From Ixodes scapularis (lineage: Eukaryota; Arthropoda; Arachnida; Ixodida; Ixodidae), in assembly GCF_016920785.2 (NCBI RefSeq), contig NW_024609846.1:81601816-81665815 (forward strand): 64,000 nucleotides of DNA, read 5' to 3'. The notes beneath the pieces are model-generated. The model was given only the letters and a program-made list of their open reading frames with translations, ran no database searches and had not been told where the DNA came from. Each line of letters starts with the position of its first letter. Position 1 is the stretch's first letter. The position numbers and the translations under genes were made by a program. Of this stretch, positions 30,325 to 41,629 are shown piece by piece.

Positions 30325-31385
30325 TCAACCAATCCGTGGCCCCGCCACTGACCGCAAGTACGCTAACTCTTTATCCGCCAAGTCAATTGACGTCACACTG
30401 ACACAACACGTGCCGAAACTATTTATAGCGTCAGCCTCCATAATCTCTCTAACAGTCTTATCTTTGTGTATAGCGAGAACAGTAGAAGAAGCAAATAATG
30501 GTTTGCACCCGCAGTCATGGACACGACAGATGGCCATCCTGAACCCCGTTCCCTTTCTGGTAGTGTTCCCTTACCGCCGAATTCAGAAACCTCACTCAAA
30601 CTACACTCAAATTGAAGTGCACCTCCACTTGCTCGAGGAAGGCGCGAGGGCCGGCGCTGGCCAATCGCGAGGACGGATCCGCCGTCGCGATTGGCGAGCG
30701 CCGGCCTTTGAGCCTTCCTCGAGGAAGTGGAGGGACCCTTCAGTTTGAGTGAGGTTTCTGGAATTCGGCGGCCGTACATTTAAACATCTGCCTGTCTGGC
30801 CGACATAAATCTTGCCACATGAAAGCGGAATTCGGTACTCCACCCCTTCCGTGCACGCGAGAAATGGACTCCTGTGCTTGATTGGGCAGCCCGTCGGTAC
30901 CTTGCGGAATAGATCTTTCATGTTGCACATTTTTGTGAGCTTTTCGGGTGCAAAGTAAACAACTTTTACGTTTACACGTTTTGCTATTTTTTCCAGACTG
31001 TGCGCTGTTCTGTGCATGTAGGGCACAACCGCAACTTTTTGTCTCGCTTGACCTGCCTCTGGGCGCGGGCTAACGTCCTTTCTAATTTTCTTAAGGACGC
31101 CTTCTGCTACAGGTACAACCACAGCCTTTGGAAACCCGGCACGCTGCAAGCCTTTATTTTGTTCAATCAGACTCGAGGACTTTGCATGATGGCAAGACCT
31201 TTTGAGGGCGTTCGTAAAACAAAAATTAACTATTCCTCTTTTAACTAATTTCAAGTGGGATGAATTAAATGGTAACAACGGCCTGTCGGCCCTGGGTGGT
31301 ATGCCCAACACATGTGCTGTTCAAAGAGGGTGAGTTTAATGTCTAAAAATTGAATAACACTTTCTACGGGTACTTCATGCGTGAC
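30325..31385 (-). pseudogene. Penelope-like element fragment (RT end + GIY-YIG), split
   Basis: On the minus strand it runs from VQVTHEVPVESVIQFLDIKL (about 31385) through KRGIVNFCFTNALKRSC, VAVVPYMHRTAHSLEKIAKR and a GIY-YIG start EYRIPLSCGKIYVGQTGRCLN. A 198-bp fold-back at 30574-30771 then interrupts it. Beyond that, a frame at 30325-30537 carries CRVHDCGCKPLF and LAIHKDKTVREIMEADAI, matching the C-terminal part of the PLE at 54510-55913. The upstream RT is lost, with truncation at a CCCAGG/CCTGGG motif near 31390. Confidence 0.85.
30574..30771. mobile_element. 198-bp fold-back MITE inside the PLE GIY-YIG domain
   Basis: Ends CCGCCGAATTC / GAATTCGGCGG. The arms are about 95 bp long and share CAGAAACCTCACTCAAACT, CTCGAGGAAGGC and GCCGGCGCT blocks with small differences, around a short centre. 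The insert separates the N-terminal GIY-YIG motif from the rest of the domain. The target duplication is unclear (GTACGG versus GTAAGG on the minus strand). Confidence 0.8.
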
Positions 31386-31605
31386 CTGAACCCAGGATCC
31401 CTGGGTTCGTCAGCGCGAGTATGCGCTAGGATCTGGGAAAAAATGCGTCCGCGGATGTTGACGGAAAACTCCCCATTAGTCGTGTAGCAAGCTTGAATAA
31501 ATAAAATTAAAGAGGGGGCAACCCCACGTGAGTCAGATTTCCTTGGCATTATTAGATAGTGAGGTCCTGATCCCTTATTATCATCTCTAGGCATCTTCTT
31601 CGAGG

Positions 31606-31880
31606 TCGTCGTACAAGTCGTCCTTCAGGTCGTCCTCTAGGCGTCGTCCTCTAGGCGTCGTCCTCGAGGTCGTCCTAGAAGTTGTTCTTGAGGTCGTCCT
31701 TGACGTCATCCTCAAGGTCGTCCTAAAAATCGTCCTTAAGGTCGTCCTGGACGTCGTCCGTGAGGTCGTCCTCGACGTCGTCCTTGATGTCGTCCTGGAG
31801 TCGTTTTAGACGTCATCCTCTAGGCGTTGGACTCGAGGTCGTCCTAGACGTCGTCCTCTAGGTATCGTCCTAGACGTAAA
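31606..31880. repeat. 12-bp minisatellite (GGTCGTCCTNGA)n
   Basis: Roughly 20 diverged copies of a 12-bp unit, with occasional 15-bp units (TCTAGGCGTCGTCCT). Stops occur in each frame, so it is not a protein repeat. It lies upstream of the SERT gene. Confidence 0.85.
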
Positions 31881-31889
31881 GATAACAGC

Positions 31890-32360
31890 GTCGCTGGTCC
31901 TCCATCTTCACGTAAAGTGAAAGCTAGGGCTCTACATTTTTTTTTCTTTTGCGCGTCTTATTTTTTAAAGATTTACCCTTGACTGTATATACCCACCGGC
32001 GCATGCTTCTGGGGTCAAAAGCCGTGCCGACGGTAGCGGAACGAAGTATGCGCGAATGCTTCGCTCATGAAACGGGTTCCTTTGCACATGCGCGCTACCC
32101 ACCGCTTCGGTGGGAAAATACGCTTGTTCATAAACAATACGAAGCATTTGTGGCCAAGTGTAGGAGTGCCCCACAGCTTGGGTCCCTTGGTGCGATTACA
32201 AGATCCAGTGACTTTAGTTAGGTGAGATAGCTCGCGCTGCAGAACCTGTAGGGATCCCCGCTCGTATCCATTTGGAGAAGCAGCGTGCGGTCGCGTAATT
32301 ACTACTGCTTGGTGAACGCTCAATAGCCCAGATTTAGCAGTCACACTACTCTGGCTAAAT
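31890..32360. other. Unassigned non-coding sequence
   Basis: No gene recognised. Frames of 69-125 residues on both strands (for example 32015-32392 minus) have no motif. Confidence 0.35.
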
Positions 32361-32364
32361 GCCT

Positions 32365-32430
32365 CATCTGCAGCGTAGACCAGATACTTCATCTGGTCTA
32401 CGCTGTAGATGATTCCTCATCTACAGCGTA
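32365..32430. repeat. Inverted repeat, 21-bp arms, with third partial copy
   Basis: CATCTGCAGCGTAGACCAGAT (32365-32385) pairs with 32391-32411 (20 of 21). CATCTACAGCGTAGA recurs directly downstream at about 32417-32431. It could be a hairpin end of a fold-back element. Confidence 0.75.
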
Positions 32431-32483
32431 GATTAATACGAACGCCAGACACACCCCGCTGCTGAACCTCTGTCGTCTGCGTC

Positions 32484-32656
32484 GCTGCCCGCCGTATACC
32501 CTGGCAAGTTTCTTGGCCTTATTTTTTACAGAAAAAAAAACTACGCTTTGTACTTTTACAAGAAAAATCCGACTTGTGAAATACACCTTTGACAAAAAGT
32601 TTAGATTACATACGTGCAGGCGTCGATTTTTACGGTCCATTTTAGATCGAGCCTGG
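32484..32656 (+). repeat. Dispersed repeat (partner at 59401-59575, inverted)
   Basis: Shares GCAGGCGTCGATTTTTACGG-type and CATTTTAGATCGAGCCTGG-type blocks and a TGGCAAGTTTCTTGGCC-like block with the reverse strand of 59401-59575. Both copies cover about 170 bp. No coding capacity. Confidence 0.7.
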
Positions 32657-32677
32657 CGACTTGGACCACCCTATACA

Positions 32678-34485
32678 TCAACCGCATACATGACGCAAGC
32701 ACTTTTTAAATCGGCACAAATTTGTATTGAAAATGTCTCTATCGGATGAGTCTAGAAGGTTTAAATAGTTTTCAATGCGACCCGATGGTGACATAAAGTT
32801 TCTGGGGTCAACGTGGAACGTGCGGTGATTTCGAACATTTCTTCCAGGTATATGATAGTGCACAGATGAGACTAATGAGCTGATGTCGAAGTAACGGTGC
32901 ATACATTTAAACAAAAAATACAAGGTCGCTCGAACACAGTCTTGTTGCCAGTTCAGATATCTGTAATGATTTCAGTACTTCTAGGTATACGCATGAGTCA
33001 TGTGAACGTCTAAAATTATAAATCCTGGATAACCTTATCTGTATACGTTCTAGTTTTTTTTTAAGCAGTCATACTAAGACTGTTCCACATGACCGAACAA
33101 AAATCATGTTTTGGAAGAACTATGCTCCGGTAAATCCCAAATAAAAGATATACGCTCGAAAAACTTTGTTAAATCGTGGGATTACACCGAGAAGTCTAAA
33201 ACAAGAGCTCACAACATGCGACACATGCAAGTTGAAAATAAGTTTGGAGTCAAGAAAAACTCCAAGGTCTTTTACACACAGTACACGGTTAATGGCCGGT
33301 CTTTCTAAGCGGTACACAAAAGAAGTAGGAGTAATCTTGCGCGTAAAAGATATAACATTCCTTTTATCAAAGTTGAGTGTACGACCATCCTCTAGACACC
33401 ATAGGGTTAACATCTTCTTGAAGTAGAATAGTCACTTAATGTCAATGGGTTTTTGTAAATTTTGATATCGCCTACAAACTACAAGATACGGGAATACTGA
33501 ACGACGCCTTGGATGTCCTCGACGAATACATAAAGAAGACGAGGTCCAAGGTTGGAGCCCCGGGGTACCCCAGATGGTACAGGAAAGAAGCGCGACTTTG
33601 CGTGAGCATAGCTGACATTATTCGCTCTTCCAGAAAGATAACTGTCGAACCGAGAACAATAATCATCAGTTAGACCGTACACAGAAAGTGTATGTAAGAA
33701 TAGCTCATGATTCACATGGTCGGATGCCTTACTACAGTTAAAGTACACAGCATCAGTTTGTCCCCGAGAAAATCAGTGGGTGCAACATCTTTTAAGAAAC
33801 ACATACGATTCGTCTCAACAGAACGACCATGCACTCACGAAACCGTGTGGCGTATCACGCGCGTAAAATAATGTGTCAAATCCTTATGAATTATCGTTTC
33901 GAACACCTTCGAAAAGAACAACGAGTAAAGATATCGGTCTATAGTTCTGAACATTTGCTGTGCTACCAGATTTGAAAAGTGGAATTGCTAAGCCGTTTCT
34001 CCAGGCAAGCGGGAAAACTGATTACTCAGTGACAAATCAAATATGTGTTGAAGTACCGGAGCTAGAATGTCAACGCACTTTTTAACAATAAAGTTTGCTA
34101 TGCCATCAAGGCCGCATGACTTTTTAGATGGGAGCTGACGAATTGCCCCTGTAACGTCGTCAAGACTGATAAGAGGAGGTAGAACGTGGTATTGAACAGC
34201 ATGTGAGACGTCTGAGCTATCAACAGTGGCCGATGAGTAGGTAAAAGACAAAAAATCAGCAAAGTGACTGCACACAGTTTTAGGGTCGGGGGCATATTTT
34301 CCACCTATCTTCAGTGACGTCAATACCTGCCTATTGGACCTGCGCTTTTTAACTAAACGCCAAAAATCCTGTGGACGCGTAGAAACGTTGTCTTCAACGT
34401 GGTTTCGATAAGATTTTTCGCAACACCTGTGCAAGAAGCAGACGAACTTGCGCTCCGCATGGAAAAATGTCTGCACCGTTCTCAA
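32678..34485 (-). pseudogene. Jockey-like LINE, reverse transcriptase, decayed
   Basis: Minus-strand pieces: CGLDGIANFIVKKCVDILAP with LQHIFDLSLSNQF (33988-34485), YFNCSKASDHVNHELFLHTL with GVPRGSNLGPRLLYVFVEDI (33479-33748), LNFDKRNVISFTRK and VKDLGVFLDSKLIFNLHVSH (33120-33413), and a C-terminal tail to 32678. The catalytic Asp motif is altered (CSKASDHV) and the FADD box is lost near 33470. Multiple frameshifts. The endonuclease is absent. Confidence 0.8.
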
Positions 34486-34725
34486 AGCGCTAACTTTTAA
34501 ATCTAGTTATCGCAACAGGTATGGCTCCAAATGAGCGATATAGCAATCCAAAGCTAAAGATACTCCTGGCAAATGAACTAATTTGCGAAGAAGCAGATAA
34601 CAAAAATGTTTCTTCACTCTAAGAAATCTGGCGTGTCTACCTTACCGGAAAGCAATTGGAAGAACAAATCCCTGCAATCTACGTGGGACGCTCAACGAAT
34701 GACGGGGCTGATAACATGGTTAAAT

Positions 34726-35089
34726 CCCCCCCCCCCCCCCCAAAAAAAAAAAAAAGAAAAAAAAAGATAAGGGTTTATGGTATTGAGCACGGTGAAACGT
34801 CACGCACATGTAATGCCACAGCGCAAACAGTTTTTATTTTTAAACATATTATGAGCCCCGTTATTGTCCAGCTCTCCCCGTAGATTGCAGCGATTGGCTC
34901 TCCCTAATACATTGCGGGAAAGACAGAACACCGGTTTTCTAGAGAATCTCCAGGTGGCGATGGTGTGCAACGTGTAGCGCCCAATTGTTGCTTTCGTTTG
35001 TCCCCCCCCCCCTCCCCCCCAAAAAAAAAACATTTTCATGAACCCCCGCCTTCCGCCCCCCCCCCCCCCCCCTTTTTTTTTTTTTTTTT
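34726..35089. repeat. Cluster of homopolymer tracts upstream of SERT
   Basis: C16 then A13 at 34726-34754; C11-T-C7-A10 at 35002-35030; C17 then T17 at 35056-35089. Three poly(C) runs occur within 360 bp. Confidence 0.95.
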
Positions 35090-35105
35090 CTTCTTCTGTT
35101 AGCAT

Positions 35106-36243
35106 TCGACCCTCTGGGGGTCAGCTATCCGATCCAGATACTGAAATCAGTTTGAGAACGCATTTTTAAGTCTTGGTTGGAATTTGTATCGCACGCTCCC
35201 CCTCCTACGTTGGTTGCATGCATGCATGAATGAAAATAAAAACGTAAGCAGACACGATCCCGTCGGCAAACTTGGAACGTTTGGTGAGCCCGCGTGCGCA
35301 TTTCCTGTACTTCTTGAGAACTGCGTGGGACGGTTTTGGGTTTCGTAACGAGTTCTGCAAGCGCAGTAACGCAAGACCGCCGCCGCCGTCTGCACGGTGA
35401 TAAACAGTTCGTTAGCACACTTAGCCCTCGGGGCTCGCTATCAGGCGGGCGGGAGACCGCCAAGACTGCGCTGCGAAACAGACGAGAATTAAGTGGCACT
35501 TGTCGACATTCGCTGGAAAGACAACGCGCGTCGGGGTGCCTTGCGGAATCCGACGACGAACCCAACAGGACGCCTCGTGCGCCTTTCCTCCGAGCCGCCG
35601 ACGCCACGGGAACTTGAGCTAATGAGAATTCGGACACATCTTCAGGTTTTTCTCCACGATTTACTCGCGAGGCAACTGATTGATTTTCGCTCGATCTGTC
35701 CAGCTAGCGGATGAACAGTATCGAGAGTTCTGTTGGTCGTTTAGCACCTTAAGGCATTCGTTCGTTCATTCATTCATTGCCTCGTGAAGATGAAATCTAT
35801 AACGATGATTATGGGTGCCCTCCAGCTCTCTTAACGGAGCCAGAAAGGTATGTACTCCTTTTGCCAGTGCGACTGCATGGTCATTGGAGCGCAGTATATA
35901 TACCAATCGCACCTTCGAATGGGTCCAAGTGAAAGCCTCCTGGAGCATTTGGGAGCCTGCAGTCCCGTCGGCGCGGCTAGTCCAAACCCAGAAGCCCACG
36001 TGGCTGCAGGCTCCCGCCCGCAGTTCCTCGTCCGGGACGTCCGACAGGTGTGCGCTCGGGGCGCAAACACGCGCCCCGCGGACCCCGCCAACGCTGCACC
36101 CGGGCGCTGGGCAGAGAAGGGCGGCGAGGAGGAACCCCGGCCCCACGTGACGCGGCCGGTGCCTCCCCGCGGGGCCCGCCCCCGACGTCCCGGCGGGGCG
36201 CACCCGGGGCGCCCCGCAGATCCCGCGCACGTCCCCCGGCCCC
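35106..36243 (+). promoter_or_regulatory. SERT upstream region / candidate 5' UTR and CpG-rich promoter
   Basis: GC and CpG content rise steadily toward 36000-36243, then continue into exon 1. An in-frame stop at 36148-36150 lies 94 bp before the ATG at 36244, which bounds the start. No TATA box was evident near the ATG. The promoter may be CpG-type, or a further non-coding exon may lie upstream. Large frames on both strands here (for example 35766-36557 minus) are GC-driven shadows. Confidence 0.4.
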
Positions 36244-36577
36244 ATGGATCTCGGCGGAGACAGGCGACCCTCGGAGGCCCGTGGCAGCAGTCCGCCGGCG
36301 GCGATGGCTAGTCCCGGCGATCCCCCTTCGGACCCCGGCCCGGTGTCCGGACCCGTGGCTGCCGTGCCACCCCTGGTGGTGTCGTCGTCGTCCGGAGGCG
36401 CGCCCGTGGCCTCGGTGGCACCCATGGTGCCCGCGGTGCCCAGCGTCGTCCCGCTGACGGATGACGGACGCGAGAAGTGGGACAAGAAGATCGAGTTCCT
36501 GCTGGCCGTCATCGGGTTCGCAGTGGACCTGGGCAACGTCTGGAGATTCCCGTACATCTGCTACCGGAACGGAGGCG
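36244..36577 (+). CDS. SERT: Serotonin transporter (SLC6A4-type), coding exon 1
   Basis: Encodes residues 1-111 of a plasma-membrane Na+/Cl--coupled serotonin uptake carrier. The first ~70 residues are a cytosolic Pro/Ala/Val/Ser-rich tail with no Lys. Then comes the family signature REKWDKKIEFLLAVIGF and TM1 AVDLGNVWRFPYICYRNGG. Asp95 equals human Asp98, which binds the substrate amine; the GNVWRFPY segment forms part of the Na+/substrate site. Phe93 stands where human SERT has Tyr95. The start is the first ATG after an in-frame stop 94 bp upstream and has G at +4. The exon ends AACGGAGGCG|GTACGC, phase 1, the same position as in the human gene. DAT/NET are less likely given exons 2-3. Confidence 0.93.
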
Positions 36578-38670
36578 GTACGCTAGCACGTTCCTCACCT
36601 TCTTTTCTTCCCTGTCTCTGAGCGTCAGTGTTGCGCGTTCCAGACTCTCGCAAGTTCCTGAGTCACTGACGGAAAAGCAGAGCGTGGTGATTCCCTAGCA
36701 TCTCATTATCGCCCCACAGCCAATGAGATTGCGGCATTAGCCGATACGACCGCTTTAGAACCAATCAGGAAGCAAGAAGCTTGGGCACAATAAGCCACAC
36801 CCTCTGTTTCTTGAGCTGTCATAGATCATAGACGTCTGCCCAAATGACTTAGCCACCTCCGCAAAGATAGTGAGCGTATCACTTCGAGGGGAGCGGTGGC
36901 GATAGGTCTTTCAGCAACGGCACACGAAAGCCATCGGAGACTCTGCGTACGCAGACACGTGGAAACAGGAACCATAGTTTACTCTGCAACTTGTCTGTGA
37001 CTTTATGGAAGCAAGTGGACCTCTGCGTTTCTAAGCACTAGAAAGTTCGGTCATTTTACTCTCTTCACTCGTTAACATGACTGGTACCACGACCTGAGCT
37101 GTAAATACCGCACAGGTCAGAGCAGTTGCGATATTGAATCCATGGCCTCTTTCTGTTTACGAAAATGGCGTTGCTGGCTGAGCGAAATACAAATACTGCC
37201 CTGAGCTAGATCAAATCATTTCAATTCAAATTCCAATTAAATTTCATTTGTTTTTCTTTATACAAGAGAGGGAAGAGGGGAAAAAAGCGGTACAAGAACT
37301 GCTTGACAGAGTTCCCTCCTCTCCCTACAGCAACAGCAGCAGTGCACTTTACTCACACGAAGGAAAAAAACAAAAAAAAAAAAAAACACAAATAAACACG
37401 GGAAACAACAAAAAATAAAAATTAACAAAAATAACAAAAAAAAGTTTTCTATACACAGTAAAACAATGGCTATAAATAGCTCGACGAGACGAGCAACGAG
37501 CGTATATTTCTGCGAAACACTTTCATTGTCCATTCCTATTTCCTAGTGACAAAATTAAACTTCGTACTTTGGGGAGCTGATGCTTAATCATCTGACTTGT
37601 ATACCGTAGTTCGTTCTGGTGGGGGGTACTGTCCAGGTACAAGCATGGCGTGTGGAATACAAAGGGCGTTTTAAGTGAAAATAAGGAAGAGTGATGAAAT
37701 GACTTCTCAGATTAGCACTCCAAGCTGTTTTATATGATAGGCCAAGTTTCTAACCATAAGAAAATTGTTATTGGAACTATACCTAATTTTTCGAATATTG
37801 GTACCGTGTGGCTGTCATGCTTTGCATTGTCCAAAGTGCGAACTAATTTTTTCTGCAGTACATGGTGAATATTTGTAATAGCAATATTTTCCCAGACAAA
37901 AAAAAAGTAATTAAAACAAGCATAAAATCAAGAGTTATACATAAGTCGTAAAATAGAGGGAGGTAATGCTTTTCTTTTTGTTTTTCTTATATATTGCTCT
38001 TACTCCCTTTGAGAGTGTTTTAGAAATTCGAACTTAATCGTCCCATTGCATGTATTCAATAAATATTACGTCAAGTGTAACTAAATAGCTATCATTGCCC
38101 TTTCTTAGTCAGTTGAATTTATATACTAAAAATAGATTGTTAATCCTGGAAAACTGATTAGGATTGATATTGACTCATGAGCTCCTGGCGAAAGAGATGG
38201 GATATTCTAAACAACGAGAATAGCAAGTAATATTGCCTTAAATAGGCCAAACAGACTCAGTTAAAAAAAAAAAAAAGAAAAAAAGAAAGAAAAGAAGGCG
38301 TTGGTCTGTTTGTTTACCACCGAGACCACATGCCTCTTGAAAATGCTTATGTCCGTTCTCATTTGTTCCCCCTGCCCAAGGAAGACCAATGATCGGTGTT
38401 TTCGCTCGCATCGTGGTACAATATGCACTATGGGACTTCTGAAAGTTCAGGGGGAAGAATTTGCACGAACGTGAGCATGTTGCTTTTCTGTCAGACTTAG
38501 AAATTTATTATTTGTTTAGCTTTATGACCAAACGAACCACGAAGGCATAGTGGAATCTGTCAGAAAAAAGAAAGTTAAAAAAAGGAACTTTCTAGAAACG
38601 TCAGAGTAGCAGCTGATATTTCGCTATGGAACTTCGGCTCCCAGAGGTCTGGCAGTGCACATTTCATCTA
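36578..38670. other. SERT intron 1, proximal part
   Basis: Intron 1 spans 36578-48989. This proximal part has AT-rich sequence with poly-A/T runs (37372-37386, 38263-38290) and no recognised gene. A minus-strand 91-residue frame at 37258-37533 is low complexity. Confidence 0.5.
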
Positions 38671-38677
38671 GATGAGG

Positions 38678-38790
38678 GGTCTCAAACATGTGGCCTGCGG
38701 GACGCATGAGGCCCGCGACTCGCTGGAACGAGGCCCACAGACATCCCGCGGCTGCGAGCCCTCTTCACTTGTTCAAGTGCCGCAAATGAT
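38678..38790. mobile_element. hAT-like terminal fragment
   Basis: Contains GGGGTCTCAAACATGTGGCC followed by CTGCGGGACGCATGAGGCCCGCGACTCG-like sequence. This resembles the GGGGTCTCAAAC...GGCCCGC end found in hAT transposons across animals. No second end or transposase was recognised nearby. Assignment is by recall. Confidence 0.45.
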
Positions 38791-39511
38791 TTGTACCATA
38801 GAAGGCTAAGGTTCATTCTTTCGTTTCCTCTAAGTGTTGTTTAGCTTTCAGTCTTCTTTCCACCTTTTTCTCATTGTAGTCACCTGTGCGACAATCCCAC
38901 TACTAGGCCACAAGCGCGGGCTTCTTGCTCAGGGACACACCTCGTATGCATAAGCTTTTACGTTGCAGGACTAACTGTCAAAGCCCATGACCCTGAGCTT
39001 CTCACCTTCATTGGTGCACGTCGTAAGTTAAAATGATAAATAGGCGGCCAGAAAATAACACTCAAATGCGAGATTTAATTCTTATAATGAAATCAAAATT
39101 GCCAGAATAGCAAAAAACAATCGCGTAGAGAGTTTTTTTTATTCAATAATGTTGAGCTATAATAATTTCCGGGTGAGTCAAATGACAGGGCAACGACGGT
39201 ATGTCCTCTTGTTCAATTGAAAAATGTCAGCATGTTCTCAGAGTGGCGCCATTTTATTTTTTCTTGCCCCATCGGGTATTTCTCCAAAGTAGTAACATAA
39301 ACTATTTAAAGCTGAAGATGACACTGGCGAAACGGCGAGTTTACAAGCAGCATAGAGTGCGAAGTCGATATTTTAGCATTTCTGGTAGACAAAACTGCTG
39401 CGCAACGTGGACCTCCAAAGCTATTTTTCTTTCCCCTAAAATACCCCCTCCCCCTAGTCAAAAATGGTTTTCATGTCACTGATGCCTTCACTCATGCGTG
39501 GGATTCAAACC

Positions 39512-39605
39512 GTGACGACCTATCAGCTTGATAGGTCGTCACGACCTATCAAGCTGATAGGTCGTGACGGGGACCCGGTGTTTTCAGGACGAAAACACCG
39601 GGTCT
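39512..39605. repeat. Cluster of three perfect hairpins
   Basis: Two adjoining 25-bp palindromes (arms ACGACCTATCA, 3-nt loops) are exact reverse complements of each other. They are followed by a hairpin with 13-bp arms ACCCGGTGTTTTC around 5 nt. The whole lies within about 95 bp. No terminal repeat or coding function was assigned. Confidence 0.85.
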
Positions 39606-39888
39606 CCGCTGTGAGCTCCGGGAGCGTGTAGTCCGTTCGATCTATAATCGGTGGCAGGCGTCCCCAACTTTCTTGGACATGAGTTCTCCTCGGCGCATGC
39701 ACGAATATGAGGATTTCGACTCGGCAACGACAAACATCGCAAAGTTTCCCGGGAATATTCAGATGACAGCCACGAAAATTCAATAAGCAGTGATAAAACG
39801 TTTGGATTCATATAGCTTTTATTCCACAGCTACATAGTTTTTTGTTTGCATTGAAATTTATGGGTTACATTCACAAAATTGTAAATTT

Positions 39889-40160
39889 ATGCCTTTCTTA
39901 ACAAAAGAGCGTAATGTTTCCGAGGACTGTAACTGCCTGGGTAATGTGGGCATCTTAGAGCATATCAATTCCAAAATAACTAACGCCCTGGAATCAGTTC
40001 AAAGTCGCTCTGCTCGTTTTATTCTTAATAACTTTCATCGCACCGCAAGCGTGACCTCCATGAAAACTAACCTATCGTTGCCTAACCTCAATTTATGTCG
40101 CAACACAGCTCGCTTGTGTCTCTTTTATAAGATATACCAAACCGACTGCTGAATCATCCG
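39889..40160 (+). pseudogene. CR1-type LINE fragment (RT thumb)
   Basis: Reads HINSKITNALESVQSRSARFI and TASVTSMKTNLSLPNLNLCR then RLCLFYKIY, the same C-terminal region as the fragment at 5989-6300 (SIREIFFSLPNL, RLCLFHKIY). Roughly 90 codons survive, opposite in orientation to the surrounding Jockey-like LINE. Confidence 0.75.
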
Positions 40161-40179
40161 TCTCATATTTTGTCAAGCA

Positions 40180-40515
40180 TTGACATATGTATAAAGTAGA
40201 CATTCTAAAATGTAACACTGACGCACTCCGCCCATGACAAAATGCTGTATAAGGGGGAGGGGGGGGGGGGAGGAGGTCCCAGGAACATTATAACGCCACG
40301 CAAAGCAGACAACAAGAGTGACATGGCAACTAAACGATAAAGAAAGATAAAAATACGCGCCGAGATCGCGAATCATTCACACTTGTAGTAATCCTACTTT
40401 CTAGTGAAAATAAATAAACAAGTGTTTCTCGCTTTTCATGAAACGACAAAACTTTAGTTTTATTAGAATTAAATAATAAAAAGAAATCTCCGCACACCAA
40501 TTTAGTATACTCGAC
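40180..40515 (-). pseudogene. Jockey-like LINE, 3' part of RT (downstream of the gypsy insertion)
   Basis: Continues on the minus strand from 44734: SSILNWCAEI follows directly after the target site, then IRDLGAYFYLSLSFSCHVTL (40173-40376), a KDLGVxxDxKLxFxxH motif in decayed form. A G-rich run at about 40254-40270 interrupts it. It belongs with 44734-46780. Confidence 0.65.
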
Positions 40516-40520
40516 ACATC

Positions 40521-40666
40521 TGTGTTGTCAGGGCCTCAGGAACTCAGGACTCAACCAGCGTCTGTTGAGAATCAGCCATTTAATCATCTGTCTCCAGCGT
40601 CCCTCCCTTTTCTGCATCGTCGTCTTTTCCGGCCCACGCCTCGCGATAACTATAGCTCCTAGCACA
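40521..40666 (-). repeat. Gypsy-like 3' LTR
   Basis: 146 bp; about 8 substitutions relative to the other LTR (for example T/C near position 43). TG...CA ends. Confidence 0.92.
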
Positions 40667-40804
40667 TCTCCCCCTTTTAGCTAAGGGCTAAAGCGTACTA
40701 TGGGTTTGACTACTCGGCCATTTCGGGTCACAACGTGATCGGAATGTGCGGTCCCATAGGTCGGCTCTAGTGTTCTTTCTGCAATCCTATCTTGCGATGG
40801 AAGG

Positions 40805-41629
40805 TCAGGTGATTTGGGCACTGTCGGAATCGGGACGAGATGAAATCGGTTCCGACTGAGATTCCCATCCTGTGTGTTGACGGAGTAGGACCTTGGAGTG
40901 GTTCACCGACGACTGCACTATTCCAGTTTCGCGTCGATCAATTATCCACACTCTATCCCCAGGCATCAAAGGTTGAAGCCGGCGGGCACCGTGTCGTCGG
41001 TCATAATTACGCTTCTGATTCATGATCCTACGTTCTTCCCAAAGATTGAGGGCTTCTTTATCTACCTGACTTGACTGAAGAAGGGAGTCAGTCGTTGGTA
41101 GAGAAGTACGCAATCTCCTTCCCATCAACAACTCTGCTGGACTGTAGCCGTTACCCAACGGTGTCGAGCGGTAGGTTTGTAACGCGACGTAGCTGTCCCC
41201 AGTTTTCTTCAAACTACGTTTGATAATGCCAACGGCAACTTCCACGAAGCCATTACTTTGGGGGTAATGTGGATTGGATGTTCTGTGTTCAAAACCCCAA
41301 CTTTCGGCGAACTTTTGGAACTCCGACCGTTGTATTTTTCGGAATTGTGGTCCGTTATCACTAAAGACTACTTCAGGTGTTCCATGTCTTGCAAAAAAAG
41401 ACTTCAAGTGAGTTATTATTGTAGTCGCCGTCAGACTGTTGAGAAGTGCAATCTCTGGAAACCTTGAAAAGTAGTCGGTGACGAGGAGGTAGTCTTTTCC
41501 TTCCATGTAAAACAGGTCCATTGCGACTTTTTGCCATGGTCGATTTGGAAACTTTGATGGAAGCAGTGGTTTGTGTCGGTTGTGTGTTTCTTGGATGCAC
41601 TGTGTGCATGTGCGTACCACATCTTCCAC
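40805..41629 (-). pseudogene. Gypsy-like integrase
   Basis: 274 open residues: end of the HHCC zinc region (CTQCIQETHNRHK), core with first Asp in VAMDLFYMEGKDYLLVTDYF, second Asp in VVFSDNGPQF and catalytic Glu in NGFVEVAVGIIKRSL, then a C-terminal region with LMPGDRVWIIDRRETG (SH3-like). The DDE residues are present. The upstream part of the protein is separated by a stop at 41630 and frameshifts. It ends inside the region preceding the 3' LTR. Confidence 0.85.

Noticed and set aside
31606..31880. Acidic repeat protein encoded by the 12-bp minisatellite
   Set aside because: A frame giving EDD-type repeats exists on the minus strand but stops occur repeatedly; no start or flanking coding sequence.
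35766..36557. 263-residue minus-strand frame overlapping SERT exon 1
   Set aside because: Open only because the region is GC-rich; no domain, and it lies opposite a well-supported exon.
39512..39605. CRISPR-like spaced repeats
   Set aside because: Hairpins are contiguous without spacers, in a eukaryotic intron; no array.
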